NCBI GenBank assembly: GCA_032622095.1
Contig: CP136067.1
Location: 201,434,181-201,498,180, forward strand
Length of the DNA: 64,000 nucleotides
Direction of reading: 5' to 3'
Source: Siphonodentalium dalli
Taxonomy: Eukaryota; Mollusca; Scaphopoda; Gadilida; Siphonodentaliidae
Part shown: one piece after another, positions 22,365 through 34,263 of the stretch
Layout of the letters: each line of letters begins with the position of its first letter
How positions within the stretch are numbered: position 1 is the first letter of the stretch
Notes under the pieces: model-generated
The model's input: only the letters and a program-made list of their open reading frames with translations
Told to the model about the DNA's origin: nothing
Database searches by the model: none
Position numbers and translations under genes: made by a program

Positions 22365-23029
22365 TTACATTTGTCATGGATGTTAAAATTGACATGTAGA
22401 TGGGAAACGGGTAATTTTGGGGTTGTTCGGCCAAAAACATGGCCGCCAGCAGCCATCTTGGATTATACTCTTTGCATGACTAAATTCTTTGTCAAGGGCT
22501 ATAAGTCGAATTTTTGGTCCAATCATCATGAGATTTGTCATGGATGTTAACAATTACATGTAGATGGGAAAAGATTCATTTTAAATTCAACCAAAAAACC
22601 TGGTCGCCAGCAGCCATCTTGTATTTTACTCTTTACACAACTAAATCCTTTGACACGGGCTACATGTCGTATCTTTTGTCGGATCATCATGAAATTTGTG
22701 AGGGATGTTAACAATGACATGTAAATTCATTGTAGGAAGGAGTCTTTTTTGGGTCATTTGCCAAAAACATGGCTGTCGCGGCCATCTTTGATTTTAATCT
22801 TTGCATAACTAGGCCTTTCAACTTTCCACATTCCTAATCGCTCCATTAACTGTAACACATGAAATTATTCCCTTTCCATGTTAGCTACAGTCAGTACAGT
22901 GCCATTGACACTTTCATAATTACATTTCAGTCAATTCACATTTTCAGCTGCATATACATGTACCGGTATATGTAAACCAATTTCATCATTAAAGAAATTG
23001 CAAATTCATCGTTGATTCCATCATCTCAA

Positions 23030-23450
23030 TATTTCATTAAAGTGAGACTTTATGTTCACGCATTGATTCATTCAGGCAACAATTTCTCCATTTCTACACT
23101 GTTCATTGCATTGATCGTCATCAATGGGGATAATCTATAATTCTATATGTATATCATCGTTAACTATTAAAGTGACATTTCTCTTCCACCCAATCGATAT
23201 TGCATTAAAATGACGCTTCATATTCATTACACTTCATTCAATAATTTCTGTTTCTACATCACTTATTGCATTGATTGCCTTCAGGTAAGGTAAGCTATGT
23301 CCGACTCAAATATTAAAGTGACGCATCATATTCACTACACTTCATTCAATAATTTCTTTTTCTACATAGTTTACATATATTGCATTGATTGCCTGCAGCT
23401 AAGGTAATCTATGTCCGACTCAAATAATACAAATATTAAAGGCATTCCAT
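23030..23450. repeat. Degenerate tandem repeat, about 110-130 bp units (left arm)
   Basis: ATTAAAGTGAC words start units near 23037, 23167, 23205 and 23313. They are followed by ACACTTCATTCAATAATTTC and ATTGCATTGATTGCCT. The last two units are clearly alike, the earlier ones diverged. Mirrored at 34324-34744. Confidence 0.75.
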
Positions 23451-23510
23451 TTCCATCCATTAATTCTAAGGAAACTTCTGCTGTGATATATATATATGTA
23501 TATATGCATA

Positions 23511-24050
23511 CAGGGTACTACATGTGCTACACCACTCGGATAAATGTCTGTGTCATCACACTAAAATACCATGTTATAACTTGAATTGATATATTCGTAA
23601 TCGTATATAGTCACCAATAGCTGTGTTACTACCGTAGTACCTGACATTGCCCATCTAGTGAACTATTCAAACCCAACAGGCCTGGTTGATTTCGCTGTGG
23701 GATGATGGTTCACTTCCATCCTCAAGCTAATTATGCCAGTTCATGGCATAATTTTGTTCTGACGTGCAGGGGTAGATATGCTTGAGGCCCCACCACAGTT
23801 CAATTCACACCAGGTTCTCAGCTATTATTATCTTATGTTCGAACTTTACTCATATGTTTGGACTGATCATAACTATGATTTTAATGCTGGGTTTGAATAG
23901 TTCACTATATGGGCAATGTCCGTTACTACGGTGGTAACCCGGCTATTGGTGACTATATACGATTACGAATATATCAATCCAAGTTCTAGCATGGTATTTG
24001 TGTGACGACACAGACATTTCTCCGAGTGGTGTAGCACATGAAGTACCCTG
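23511..24050. mobile_element. 540-bp MITE with about 170-bp TIRs (left arm)
   Basis: Starts CAGGGTACTACATGTGCTAC and ends GTAGCACATGAAGTACCCTG, flanked by TA on each side (23509-23510 and 24051-24052). The TIRs run about 170 bp with scattered differences (for example GCTGTGTTACTACCG versus CGGTGGTAACCCGGC). The central 210 bp holds a small TATGCCAGTTCATGGCATA hairpin and no ORF. The mirrored copy is at 33724-34263. Confidence 0.9.
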
Positions 24051-24052
24051 TA

Positions 24053-25121
24053 CGGAACATCCTATAATTATTGTAACATTGAACTTAATGATCAACTTGG
24101 TGGTTGCTCCATTACGTGTCACGTACGATCATATTATTACTAATGCAATAATGACATGAAGTATCCTCAGGCATGTAGCCAAGACCAGTATTGCTAATCT
24201 ACCTAAAGCAATTGCATCGGTGAACTCTCTTTTATTTTATGTCCTTACATTACTCATAGACTGTCGACAGTTATTTTCATAGTAATACGTATAAGAAGTG
24301 AATCAAATAAAACATGGATTAAAAAAATTCTGGCCAGCTTGCCTGTGTGATGAGAATTGGAATCGATTTGATTCGTTTCAGTAAACACAAAGCCACAGCC
24401 AAAATCGAAAGGGTGATGCAAATGCTTATTATATTAGACCTCATATCATGACTAGACCAATCCGGTCGCAATCATGCCGCAATTCTTTATTCACATTAAA
24501 GTATATATAGTATCTGTTCACCTGCTCATAATAATAGTCTCTTCGTGTAATTCGCGTACTATGCATTCAGTATTGGAATGCATGCATGTGTTCTATGTTC
24601 ATATCTTTCGGATAAATCTGGATGAGTGTAATCCACTTCATTATCTATTGAAAATTCAAGTATTCAAGTCTAAAGTATGGCCAAGCATAAAGCACTGGGC
24701 GTTATTACGCACAATACTTTAGGTCAGTATGCAGTTATCAGTTACACATTTCAAACGTTTAAAATCTACGCAGAATTGTTCAGCAAGTTATTCAGAGTTA
24801 CATCAGAGGACAAATCATAAGGACATAAGCTGAGGTCCTGTACTCTCTGGACAGATGACTTGGCCTCCCTTACACCGGTGAAGAGTCCAGCTAAGGGTAT
24901 CCACAACCAGCAATCTGTCTAAGGCGTCTAGATAAGCAGAGGGGATTAACTTCTGTCAGGTCCAAAATCACCCAGTCTGAAGGACGACAATACAATTCAC
25001 AAGCGACCCAGAACCAGTCACCGGGAACAGGAACAAGAGATAATGCAAGCATTGCGAATTGCCAGCTGAACCACCGGCTGGCGAATGAGATATGAATGGT
25101 GTGCCAGACGTAAAAGGGGCG
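24053..25121. other. No gene recognised (left arm)
   Basis: The plus-strand ORF at 24474-24722 (82 aa) and the minus-strand ORF at 24968-25273 (101 aa) match no family I recognise. No repeat was seen by eye. Confidence 0.45.
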
Positions 25122-25575
25122 GTCCGAGCTGGACCGGGCTGTTCTGTTCTAGTTAGCTTCGTTACGGTAAATATATTTAGCGTCGGCGGTATTTTGAGGG
25201 TTAATTGCCAGGCTTTGGTGGGAGATTCGCCCTTGTTTCTTCGTGAATGTAGTAGATGGTACTTCCGCAACATATATGTAAGGAGTTATTTGCTGTAGTG
25301 GGAGATACACGTGGCTGCGAGTTTTGTTATTGTGGACACAATATTGCAATTATGGCTGAATCTTGTAAGTTTATGGGTTAATATCGACACTTCCATTCGA
25401 CCGTGGCCACCGCCCGTTGTATGTGGGTTTCCATGACAACCAGTCACTGCTATGGTCACTAAAATCACCATAGACACCACAGGGGCGGTCCGGGCTGGTC
25501 CGGGCTGTTAGCTTGGTTAATGTAAACACATTCGGCGACGGTGGCATTTTGGGGGTTAATTGCCAGGCTTTGGTA

Positions 25576-26620
25576 TGAACGTGGTATGAAATTTCACCAA
25601 AAATCACTATTGGGGTTCTTGTCATATTTCAACAATATATATTTACATACTAAGTGTGATCATCACTAAATCCAGCATTCCGATTGGTCGGCGCCCACGT
25701 GGCTAGTTGCAATTATTTCTCGGTGAACGCGCAACAGCTCATAACTTCAGCCTCATAATTACATCGACACGTCATCAGTTTCGGAAAGAAGAACGCTTAA
25801 TGTTTTGGGCGCATTTGGACTCGCGCAGAATTGATTTAATACATCATCGGGGTTCAATATAAAGAGAAATTGTTCCTGTTAACTTTTGCAAAGGGTGCTA
25901 TGGGATATTTTGGGCTTGTTTTGTCACGATACACTTTTCGATTTAAATACATTTACAAAAGTGGCTTTTTCGCTAAATGTATATAAATATAAGGATTAAC
26001 TGTCATGTGGACTGTTTTTATGGAGATATAACCGTGAGGTAAGTGGTCATAACTTGTATGTAAAACCCTTCGGGTTTTACACAAGTTATGACCACTTACC
26101 TCACGGTTACATCTCCATAAAAACAGTCCACATGACAGTTAATCCTTATATGAGCAGTATAATTGAGGAATATTATTAATAATGAATATTTTAACTTAAT
26201 GGAACCAAAATTATCACTTTGGCTAAAAATGGCTGCCAAAAATGGTGACCAAAATGTGTAAAATGGTAAATATTCACCCAGCTTGCCATGAAATCACTTA
26301 AAAGTTGTGGATGATGAATAAAATTTGCTTTTCTGTGATATATACATTGAATACTAACATTTATGATGCATCTTGGATAAGTATTACTATTACATTACAA
26401 AAACTATTGGAACGTTCTCTCAAAATCAGCAAACGAAAATCACTTTTCAGGTTTGGACCATTTTTTCAAGTAAAATGGAACTATCTTTTGTATTTATTGT
26501 TTTGATCCGTCTTAAATGCGTCACACATGTGTATTTAGAAAAAGGAATACTCACAAAACCTGGTAGAAAAGTTAGTATTTTCAAATATATCCCGGACATT
26601 ACGTGACACGACAATATCAT
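25576..26620 (-). repeat. Dispersed repeat, minus-strand copy, at the spacer's left edge
   Basis: Reverse-complement words from here recur in order at 44820-45300 on the plus strand: TTCTAAA...CACGCATTTAAGAC, AACAATAAANACAAAAGATA, ACTTGAAAAAATNGT, CATCATCC...ACTTTTAAG, GCCAAAGTGA, and GGTGAAATTTCATACC. The two copies are perhaps 75-80 percent alike. A 165-bp hairpin (25987-26151) and about 350 bp of other sequence interrupt this copy. No ORF or ends were identified. Confidence 0.65.
25987..26151. repeat. 165-bp hairpin with about 80-bp arms
   Basis: ATATAAGGATTAACTGTCAT at the left is matched by its reverse complement ending at 26151, and pairing continues to AAAACCC-TTC-GGGTTTT at 26062-26078. 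Only a 2-nt bulge near 26059 and one or two mismatches are seen. A transcript would fold into a long double-stranded RNA. Confidence 0.95.
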
Positions 26621-27049
26621 TTTTAATCAGACAGTATGTAAATTTTGTCGAAAACTTCTTATGGGAGGGGTTCTGGTCAAGATTTTAACGGAAATGAGCA
26701 GACCTCTGAAACTGAACTGAGAGGGGCATAACTATGTACCTACTCTGGCCCGATAACATGTGTAACCGTTATAGGTAAGTGAGTGTCAGACCAGGTAACA
26801 CGTCTATCGGGATAAGCATCCCCACACCTGGTACAATAGAATGACGGAGAAATAGCCAGCGTAATGCACTGGCATGTGGAATAGAAGGACAGTTAGACAG
26901 TCAAACTTGGATTTGAGTGAAAAACTGCTTAATAACATCAAATTGTGGGCCATTGACATAATTATTGTTTGACTGATGTCAGGAAAACCGTTTCCTCCAT
27001 TGTATATATAAAAGGCCACCAAGATGAAGAACTCTCGGACATTACCTCG
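26621..27049. other. No gene recognised
   Basis: Only short ORFs and no clear repeats. It lies between the dispersed repeat and the 43-bp array in the palindrome spacer. Confidence 0.45.
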
Positions 27050-28980
27050 CAATCGATCAACATATACTTGAGTTATTATGGAATGTGCTAGCCGTCAAAG
27101 GTCCAACTGTATAACTCACACATGACCATACATTAATGTTATATATACATAAACACCACACCGACGACCATGTAGCCGCTCGCTTTATGCACATACACAT
27201 CGCCCATGGCCATACAACCACACTTGGGTCCTTTAAACCATACATATGAATATACAGCCATCAACCATTATCCATCCACCATGTACACTCCTACACTTTA
27301 TGGGGAAACTCGGTATTAATATACCGGAGGACATGGATGGGGCTTTCTTGCTTATTTTATTTCAACTTTCTGACTGATTCTGAAACTGCCTATACAGCAG
27401 GGTGCTTTGCCTATCATTAACTTATGTCAACTTTCGGTGGGCAAGACATGGTACCTCTTATCGTGGACTCACGTGTCATTGGGCAACCCCCTTTACTCAC
27501 ATAATGTGGGTCATACAAAGAATACACCATGTATACTCCTACACTTCACACATGGCCATGTAGTCACTACCTGTATACATTCACCACATTCGTGATCATA
27601 GAGGCAATTCGTGTAACATTTTCGCCTCACGATTGGCAATGCAATCACTCACTGTATATCTATGTTCCACATTTATGACCATATATCCACTCAAGATATA
27701 AATAAACACTGCAAAAAAACCATAGAGTAACTCATAATATACATGTACGTCTCACCAATGGTCATACATCCCTTTTATGTAGTATATACCAATGTCCCGC
27801 ACACGTGGCCATTCACACACTCCAGGCTTGAACATAATCCTCATCCAAGACAATTCAGCCACTCGCTGTATACCCATACACAACATTCGTGGGCACAGTC
27901 ACTCCTTGTGTTACCAATTCACATCAACATTGACCAAACGATCACTCCATGCATACATATTGGCCACACCATGGCCATATAGCCAATAATAGTATAAAAT
28001 GTGCATACACACCCCACCAATGTCTGTTATAGAATCACTCCAGGTATACATCGACATCTCATCATTGACCATGTAGACATTCTAAATAAAGCAATACAGC
28101 GCACAGAAGCTCACCATTGGCCATACAGTCACTCACTGTATACCTTTTCTCCGCGTACATGACCATATACCCACCCAATATACACTTATACACCCTTATC
28201 ATGACCACAGAGTCAGTCCATGTGTACATATACGCCTCACCAATGGATACCAATACCCCGTACGGCCATTCGTACACTCCACATGTGCAAATACACCTCA
28301 CCCGTGACAATTCAGCCGCACGATGTATACTCACACAGCATCCGTGATCAGACAGCTACTCTCTGTATACCTATACATCCAGCAATGACAATACAGCCAC
28401 ATCAGAGATGCATATACATCCCATATACAACCATGACCACAAGGACACTTCATATATACCAACACGCCGCTGATCATCCAGCTATACGGCAGGTATTCAT
28501 ATACACTTCAACAATCATGACCTTGCAGTCACCCCTTATACAGCTATATGCATTATACATAAGCATAAAACCACTCCATATTTACCCATACAATCACAGT
28601 CCCACACATGACCATACAGCCATCATATGTATACATAACCACCCATCCATGACAATATTCACCCCAGGTACCCACGTAAATCACCACACATGACCATAGG
28701 ACCACTCTATATACGCATAAACAACACACAACTGAACATGCAGCTACTACCATTATACCCGCACCCCATTTCAATAACCATACAAACAGTACTTGCATAT
28801 TTATTTATTCACATCACACATGACCATACAGTCACCCCTTGCATACCTATGCATCGCACCATGGTCACACCACCCTATCACATTAGAGCCACTCCTTCAT
28901 ACCAATCGTGAACATACAGTAGTTCCCTGTAGAATTATTCACCTCATCTATGACCACACATTCGCTCCCTAGCTGCCTTT
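27050..28980. repeat. Degenerate tandem array, about 43-bp unit
   Basis: Words such as TGACCATACAGCCACTC and TGTATACCTATACATCC recur about every 40-45 bp, for example at 28302, 28344, 28388, 28433, 28472 and 28517. Divergence between units is high, so it is an old array. The C- and A-rich strand bias holds throughout. ORFs here are by-products of the array. Confidence 0.75.
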
Positions 28981-30369
28981 TTGACATACATCATATATTA
29001 AGTTGATGTGTATGTAAATGAGCAGCCACATGAGAGCAGCCACATAATATGGTTTCCGTTTAGACCGTTCTGCCCATTTCCGTTCACAAATATGTCCAGA
29101 GTCACAAAAGACATTTTTGGAAACATTCCACACTACATTACATCATTTAAAATCAATTTGTCATGCCTCAGAAAGTACAGGGACAACAAGAATGAAATAT
29201 GTATTTGTAAGTGGATTAAGTAACATGGTTAGTAACCCAGTGAGTTATAATTGCTATGTAAACAAACCCACTTGTTTTTACCAAATTTGGTTGCCATTTT
29301 GGAAGCCATCTTGAATATTTTTTTCTGAGAAAACTTAAATTCAAGAGCATAATTATCAATGTGTGGTTTAGGTTTAACAGAAATCTCCATCGAAGAAACA
29401 TATATCAGCAATTACTACAAGAAGATTTGATGGGGAATACTTGAATGATTTGAGTAACAAATCATATGAATCTTGGGAACAATCCGGTCGATCCATCGCA
29501 TAATCCACACTAAGGTCTGAAATCAAATAGTGAAGTTTCCGGTGGAGGCATGAAATAAAGCATGGTCGAAATTAATTATTTATTTTTTATTTTGATAACA
29601 AAAATGGAAGTTTTAACACTTATTGAATTTTCAAAAAGTCGTTTCTGATAAAGAGCGTCTAGGCCGTCGCCCAAAATCGGTTTATAATGAAGAGCGTGCT
29701 CGTGTAATAACACGTATGATCGTTGACTCGTTCTCAACGTAAACACGATGGACACTTGTGAATTTTCAGCCCCATGTTTCGTTGATCAACATGCTTGACG
29801 TGATAATGATTGAATAACGACATTTTAATGGATCGCTAGTTTTTTTCTAAATGAAAGTAATTATGCAATTTCGCGTGACAAGAATTATTTTCATCTAATG
29901 ATCTACATATATGATAACATCGATATTTAAAATGCACTTGTGAGAAAGTTCTTTTCGGTCGAAGTTCTTGTTAGCTTTTTCAAAGATTGCCCATCTCATC
30001 AAGCCAAAGACATTGTGTTTATAATGTCCAACTGGTCGGTGGTTCTTCCATGCTGTGCCATTTTGATAACATTTATCAAATAAAAAAACGAAACTTCAGA
30101 CACATTTTGAGAAAATCCATTTCTAAACATCAAACACATTTGGTAACACATGACCGTCTGCCTTAACATGTTTTTGAGCGACAGGATATGTTATTCGATG
30201 AGCTTGACCAACAATAAATTAATATATATTAGTATAAAATATATTTATCAGTCAACCCTACAAGTCACCCCGCAATACATAGTAATTATATACAAATGTG
30301 AATCTTGAAGGGACAGGAGCCACCCATTGTTGGAAAAACAATTTCGTTGAGTAGAGAGCTTTTGTGAAA
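28981..30369. other. No gene recognised
   Basis: AT-rich. Around 29270-29315 a CCAAATTTGGTTGCCATTTT segment resembles words in the dispersed repeats of this window, but no full copy could be aligned. No coding signal. Confidence 0.45.
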
Positions 30370-30580
30370 ATTTGCGAGATTGTCGATCTATCCGCACGCG
30401 AGCTACAGTTATAACACGCGTCCAAAACGCATAGGTATCACACTCTATGTCGCCACGTATCTTCACTTGAGCTACAATTCTAACACGCGTCCAAACCTAC
30501 GAGATCTCACTGTCTATGTCGCTACGAATCTCCACACGTGCCACGACTCTAAGGCGCGTCACATTGATTTGTTCAGTCAT
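30370..30580. repeat. 69-bp tandem repeat with ACGCGT motifs, about 3 copies
   Basis: GAGCTACAGTTATAACACGC at 30399 recurs as GAGCTACAATTCTAACACGC at 30468 and as a diverged GTGCCACGACTCTAAGGCGC at 30537. Each is followed by a CTCTATGTCGC-type word. Confidence 0.8.
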
Positions 30581-30893
30581 GCCGTTAATTGGTGACGTGA
30601 GTGCGTCATTCAGAAATATTCTATTCAAGTGGTCGGAAATATTTTCTTCACCCAAGTATAGAATAAAATGTCAGCAAGACCCTTACTGGCATTTGTGGAC
30701 AAGCCGCAATATTTAGTGTATCCTCTGTCCTCAAAACACCAGCTTGTCATCGACACTGATATCCTTCAATGGCCCGGTATTTGTTCTTAGTTTGTTAGAA
30801 TGCATACTGATTGCACGAACCGAACGAAATTTGCACAGCGCGATAACATGTGGACAAAGCATATGAGCATGTATGCACCCTGCGTCTGGAAAT

Positions 30894-31543
30894 GTCTATA
30901 GCGATTGACTGTAGCGATGGATATGGCTATAGCGCTGGGAAAGCGACTGCTCCAGATTGTTTACCAATTAGTCTGAAGGAAACAGCGAAGTTGTGGTCGT
31001 GTTAACGCCATCTCACGAAACAATCTGGTACTATGTATACAGGGTTCGCGCTGTCACTTGCCAAATTTGCCAATGGCAAAGTAATTCACATTTGGCAAAA
31101 AGTTGTTTTAATTGGCAAAAAAATTTGCAAGTCACTTTTGATTCCTCAGGAAAGTATAATACTATTTGTCAACCAATACCACTCATTTTCATTTGGCAAA
31201 AGTAAATTTTAGGCCAGCGCGGATCCTGAATAAATATCCATTATCTTTTAACTTGAGCGCAGATAAAGTCAAGTGTTTGTATGTCAGGATTTTTGTGGAC
31301 ACTGTCATGACACTTAGCTGGATGGGCGTGTGTCCTATTTGAAAGATTGACATTCTACTATAGATATATAGCTGCTATAAACATAAATTATCATAAACTG
31401 GACGTTCGTCACTTCAGAAGGCGTTGTTAGCGTGACCACCACTGCCCAGTTTCCTTCAGAATAATTGGTAACCAACCAGGAGCAGTCGCTTTTCCGGCGC
31501 TATTGACATCTCCACCGCCATAGACATGTACATCGCTATAGAC
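30894..31543. mobile_element. 650-bp element with about 115-bp TIRs
   Basis: TCTATAGCGAT...AAGCGACTGCTCC...CTGAAGGAAAC at 30895-31010 faces its imperfect reverse complement at 31420-31543 (GTTTCCTTCAG...GGAGCAGTCGCTT...ATCGCTATAGA). No ORF. A smaller hAT-like element is nested at 31040-31228. Confidence 0.7.
31040..31228. mobile_element. Small hAT-like MITE, 189 bp
   Basis: The ends CAGGGTTCGCGCTG and CAGCGCGGATCCTG are inverted with two differences; CAGGG ends are usual for hAT elements. The inside repeats TTTGGCAAAA. The flanking 8 bp (TATGTATA and AATAAATA) agree at only five positions, so the target duplication is decayed or the family call is wrong. Confidence 0.55.
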
Positions 31544-31559
31544 CGGTGTGACTAAACAC

Positions 31560-32660
31560 CGCCGGGATCAGCCCGAACCGCCCCTGCGGAGTATAGGGGT
31601 GATTTTAGTGGCAATATGTGTGTGGGGTGTTATGGAAACACACCACGCACGGACCGGGCTCGCGGCCACACAGAAGTGCCGATATTAAACCTTAACCTTA
31701 CCGGATTCAGCCAGAATTATAATATTGTGCCCGCAATAACAAGACACGCAGCCCGGACGCCCGTATCGCCCTCGTACCGACATATATGAAGCGGAACTAC
31801 CGTCGACTACACACACGAAGAAACAAGGGCGAATCGCCAAGCAAAGCCTGGCAATTAACTCCCAAAATGCCGCCATCGCCGAATATGTTACAGTTAACGA
31901 AGCTAACAGTCCGGACTACCCCGGAACGCCCCTGTGGCGTCTAAGTGTGATTTTAGTGGCCATAGCAATGACTGTGTGTCATGGAGACCAATATAAGCAC
32001 GGACGGTGGTCACAGCCAAACAGAAGTGCCGATATTTTAACCCCTAAACTTACCAGATTCAGCCAGAATTACAATAACAAGACTCACAATAACAATAATA
32101 ATACTCGCAGCCCGGACCCCCGTATCGCCCTCGTACGGCTAATATATGTAGCGGAAATACCGTCGACTACATTCACGAAGAAACAAGGGCGAATCGTCTA
32201 CCAAAGCCTGGCAATTAACCCCCAAAATGCCACCGTCGCCGAATGTGTTTACATTAACCAAGCTAACAGCCCGGACCAGCCCGGACCGCCCCTGTGGTGT
32301 CTATGGTGATTTTAGTGACCATAGCAGTGACTGGTTGTCATGGAAACCCACATACAACGGGCGGTGGCCACGGTCGAATGGAAGTGTCGATATTAACCCA
32401 TAAACTTACAAGATTCAGCCATAATTGCAATATTGTGTCCACAATAACAAAACTCGCAGCCACGTGTATCTCCCACTACAGCAAATAACTCCTTACATAT
32501 ATGTTGCGGAAGTACCATCTACTACATTCACGAAGAAACAAGGGCGAATCTCCCACCAAAGCCTGGCAATTAACCCTCAAAATACCGCCGACGCTAAATA
32601 TATTTACCGTAACGAAGCTAACTAGAACAGAACAGCCCGGTCCAGCTCGGACCGCCCCTT
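31560..32660. repeat. 355-bp tandem array, three units
   Basis: The word CGCCCCTGTGG (or close) with GATTTTAGTGGCCATAGCA recurs near 31577, 31925 and 32286, ending near 32652. Other shared words are GAAGTGCCGATATT and ACGAAGAAACAAGGGCGAAT. The right arm of the large palindrome begins inside the second unit at 32199, so the left arm contains only the end of unit 2 and unit 3, at 25122-25575. The plus-strand ORFs in it vary between units and are not evidently coding. Confidence 0.9.
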
Positions 32661-33723
32661 TTACGTCTGGCACACCATTCATATCTCATTCGCCAGCCGG
32701 TGGTTCAGCTGGCAATTCGCAATGCTTGCATTATCTCTTGTTCCTGTTCCCGGTGACTGGTTCTGGGTCGCTTGTGAATTGTATTGTCGTCCTTCAGACT
32801 GGGTGATTTTGGACCTGACAGAAGTTAATCCCCTCTGCTTATCTAGACGCCTTAGACAGATTGCTGGTTGTGGATACCCTTAGCTGGACTCTTCACCGGT
32901 GTAAGGGAGGCCAAGTCATCTGTCCAGAGAGTACAGGACCTCAGCTTATGTCCTTATGATTTGTCCTCTGATGTAACTCTGAATAACTTGCTGAACAATT
33001 CTGCGTAGATTTTAAACGTTTGAAATGTGTAACTGATAACTGCATACTGACCTAAAGTATTGTGCGTAATAACGCCCAGTGCTTTATGCTTGGCCATACT
33101 TTAGACTTGAATACTTGAATTTTCAATAGATAATGAAGTGGATTACACTCATCCAGATTTATCCGAAAGATATGAACATAGAACACATGCATGCATTCCA
33201 ATACTGAATGCATAGTACGCGAATTACACGAAGAGACTATTATTATGAGCAGGTGAACAGATACTATATATACTTTAATGTGAATAAAGAATTGCGGCAT
33301 GATTGCGACCGGATTGGTCTAGTCATGATATGAGGTCTAATATAATAAGCATTTGCATCACCCTTTCGATTTTGGCTGTGGCTTTGTGTTTACTGAAACG
33401 AATCAAATCGATTCCAATTCTCATCACACAGGCAAGCTGGCCAGAATTTTTTTAATCCATGTTTTATTTGATTCACTTCTTATACGTATTACTATGAAAA
33501 TAACTGTCGACAGTCTATGAGTAATGTAAGGACATAAAATAAAAGAGAGTTCACCGATGCAATTGCTTTAGGTAGATTAGCAATACTGGTCTTGGCTACA
33601 TGCCTGAGGATACTTCATGTCATTATTGCATTAGTAATAATATGATCGTACGTGACACGTAATGGAGCAACCACCAAGTTGATCATTAAGTTCAATGTTA
33701 CAATAATTATAGGATGTTCCGTA

Positions 33724-34263
33724 CAGGGTACTTCATGTGCTACACCACTCGGAGAAATGTCTGTGTCGTCACACAAATACCATGCTAGAACTTGGATTGA
33801 TATATTCGTAATCGTATATAGTCACCAATAGCCGGGTTACCACCGTAGTAACGGACATTGCCCATATAGTGAACTATTCAAACCCAGCATTAAAATCATA
33901 GTTATGATCAGTCCAAACATATGAGTAAAGTTCGAACATAAGATAATAATAGCTGAGAACCTGGTGTGAATTGAACTGTGGTGGGGCCTCAAGCATATCT
34001 ACCCCTGCACGTCAGAACAAAATTATGCCATGAACTGGCATAATTAGCTTGAGGATGGAAGTGAACCATCATCCCACAGCGAAATCAACCAGGCCTGTTG
34101 GGTTTGAATAGTTCACTAGATGGGCAATGTCAGGTACTACGGTAGTAACACAGCTATTGGTGACTATATACGATTACGAATATATCAATTCAAGTTATAA
34201 CATGGTATTTTAGTGTGATGACACAGACATTTATCCGAGTGGTGTAGCACATGTAGTACCCTG
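33724..34263. mobile_element. 540-bp MITE (right-arm copy)
   Basis: Mirror of 23511-24050, with the same CAGGGTAC ends and TA flanks. Confidence 0.9.

Larger units (their letters stand above)
18432..22916 (-). mobile_element. Helentron/HINE-like element with 164-bp internal satellite (outer, left arm)
   Basis: Read on the minus strand, it starts near TGAAAGTGTCAATGGC (22916), has TAGCT...ACATGG just inside, runs through about 16 tandem units of about 164 bp, and ends with the hairpin AGCTCAAACTTAC-AAA-GTAAGTTGAGCT and CTAA (18435-18432). Each unit includes CATGGCCGCCAGCAGCCATC and GACATGTAGATGGGAACGAG. A 5' subterminal repeat, variable internal tandem units, a 3' hairpin, and no coding or TIR ends match the HINE (Helentron-associated) design known from insects and bivalves. 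A complete second copy (21019-22364) and a MITE (18593-18991) are inserted in it. The assignment is by structure, not by homology search. Confidence 0.65.
15453..25575 (+). repeat. Left arm of a 10,123-bp inverted repeat
   Basis: Base p here pairs with base 57774-p in the right arm (32199-42321). I located the ends by direct comparison: pairing holds at 15453/42321 and fails at 15452/42322; it holds at 25575/32199 and fails at 25576/32198. Segments checked near 16450, 17410, 20050, 23230 and 25050 are identical to their partners, and the many ORFs in each arm have identical translations and the same coordinate sum, so no indel separates the arms. It contains two MITE copies of one family, a tRNA-like head, nested HINE-like elements, a further MITE and part of a 355-bp array. 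No host gene was recognised in it. Confidence 0.97.

Noticed and set aside
27407-28911. Several ORFs of 60-157 aa
   Set aside because: They lie in the degenerate 43-bp array and reflect its biased composition.
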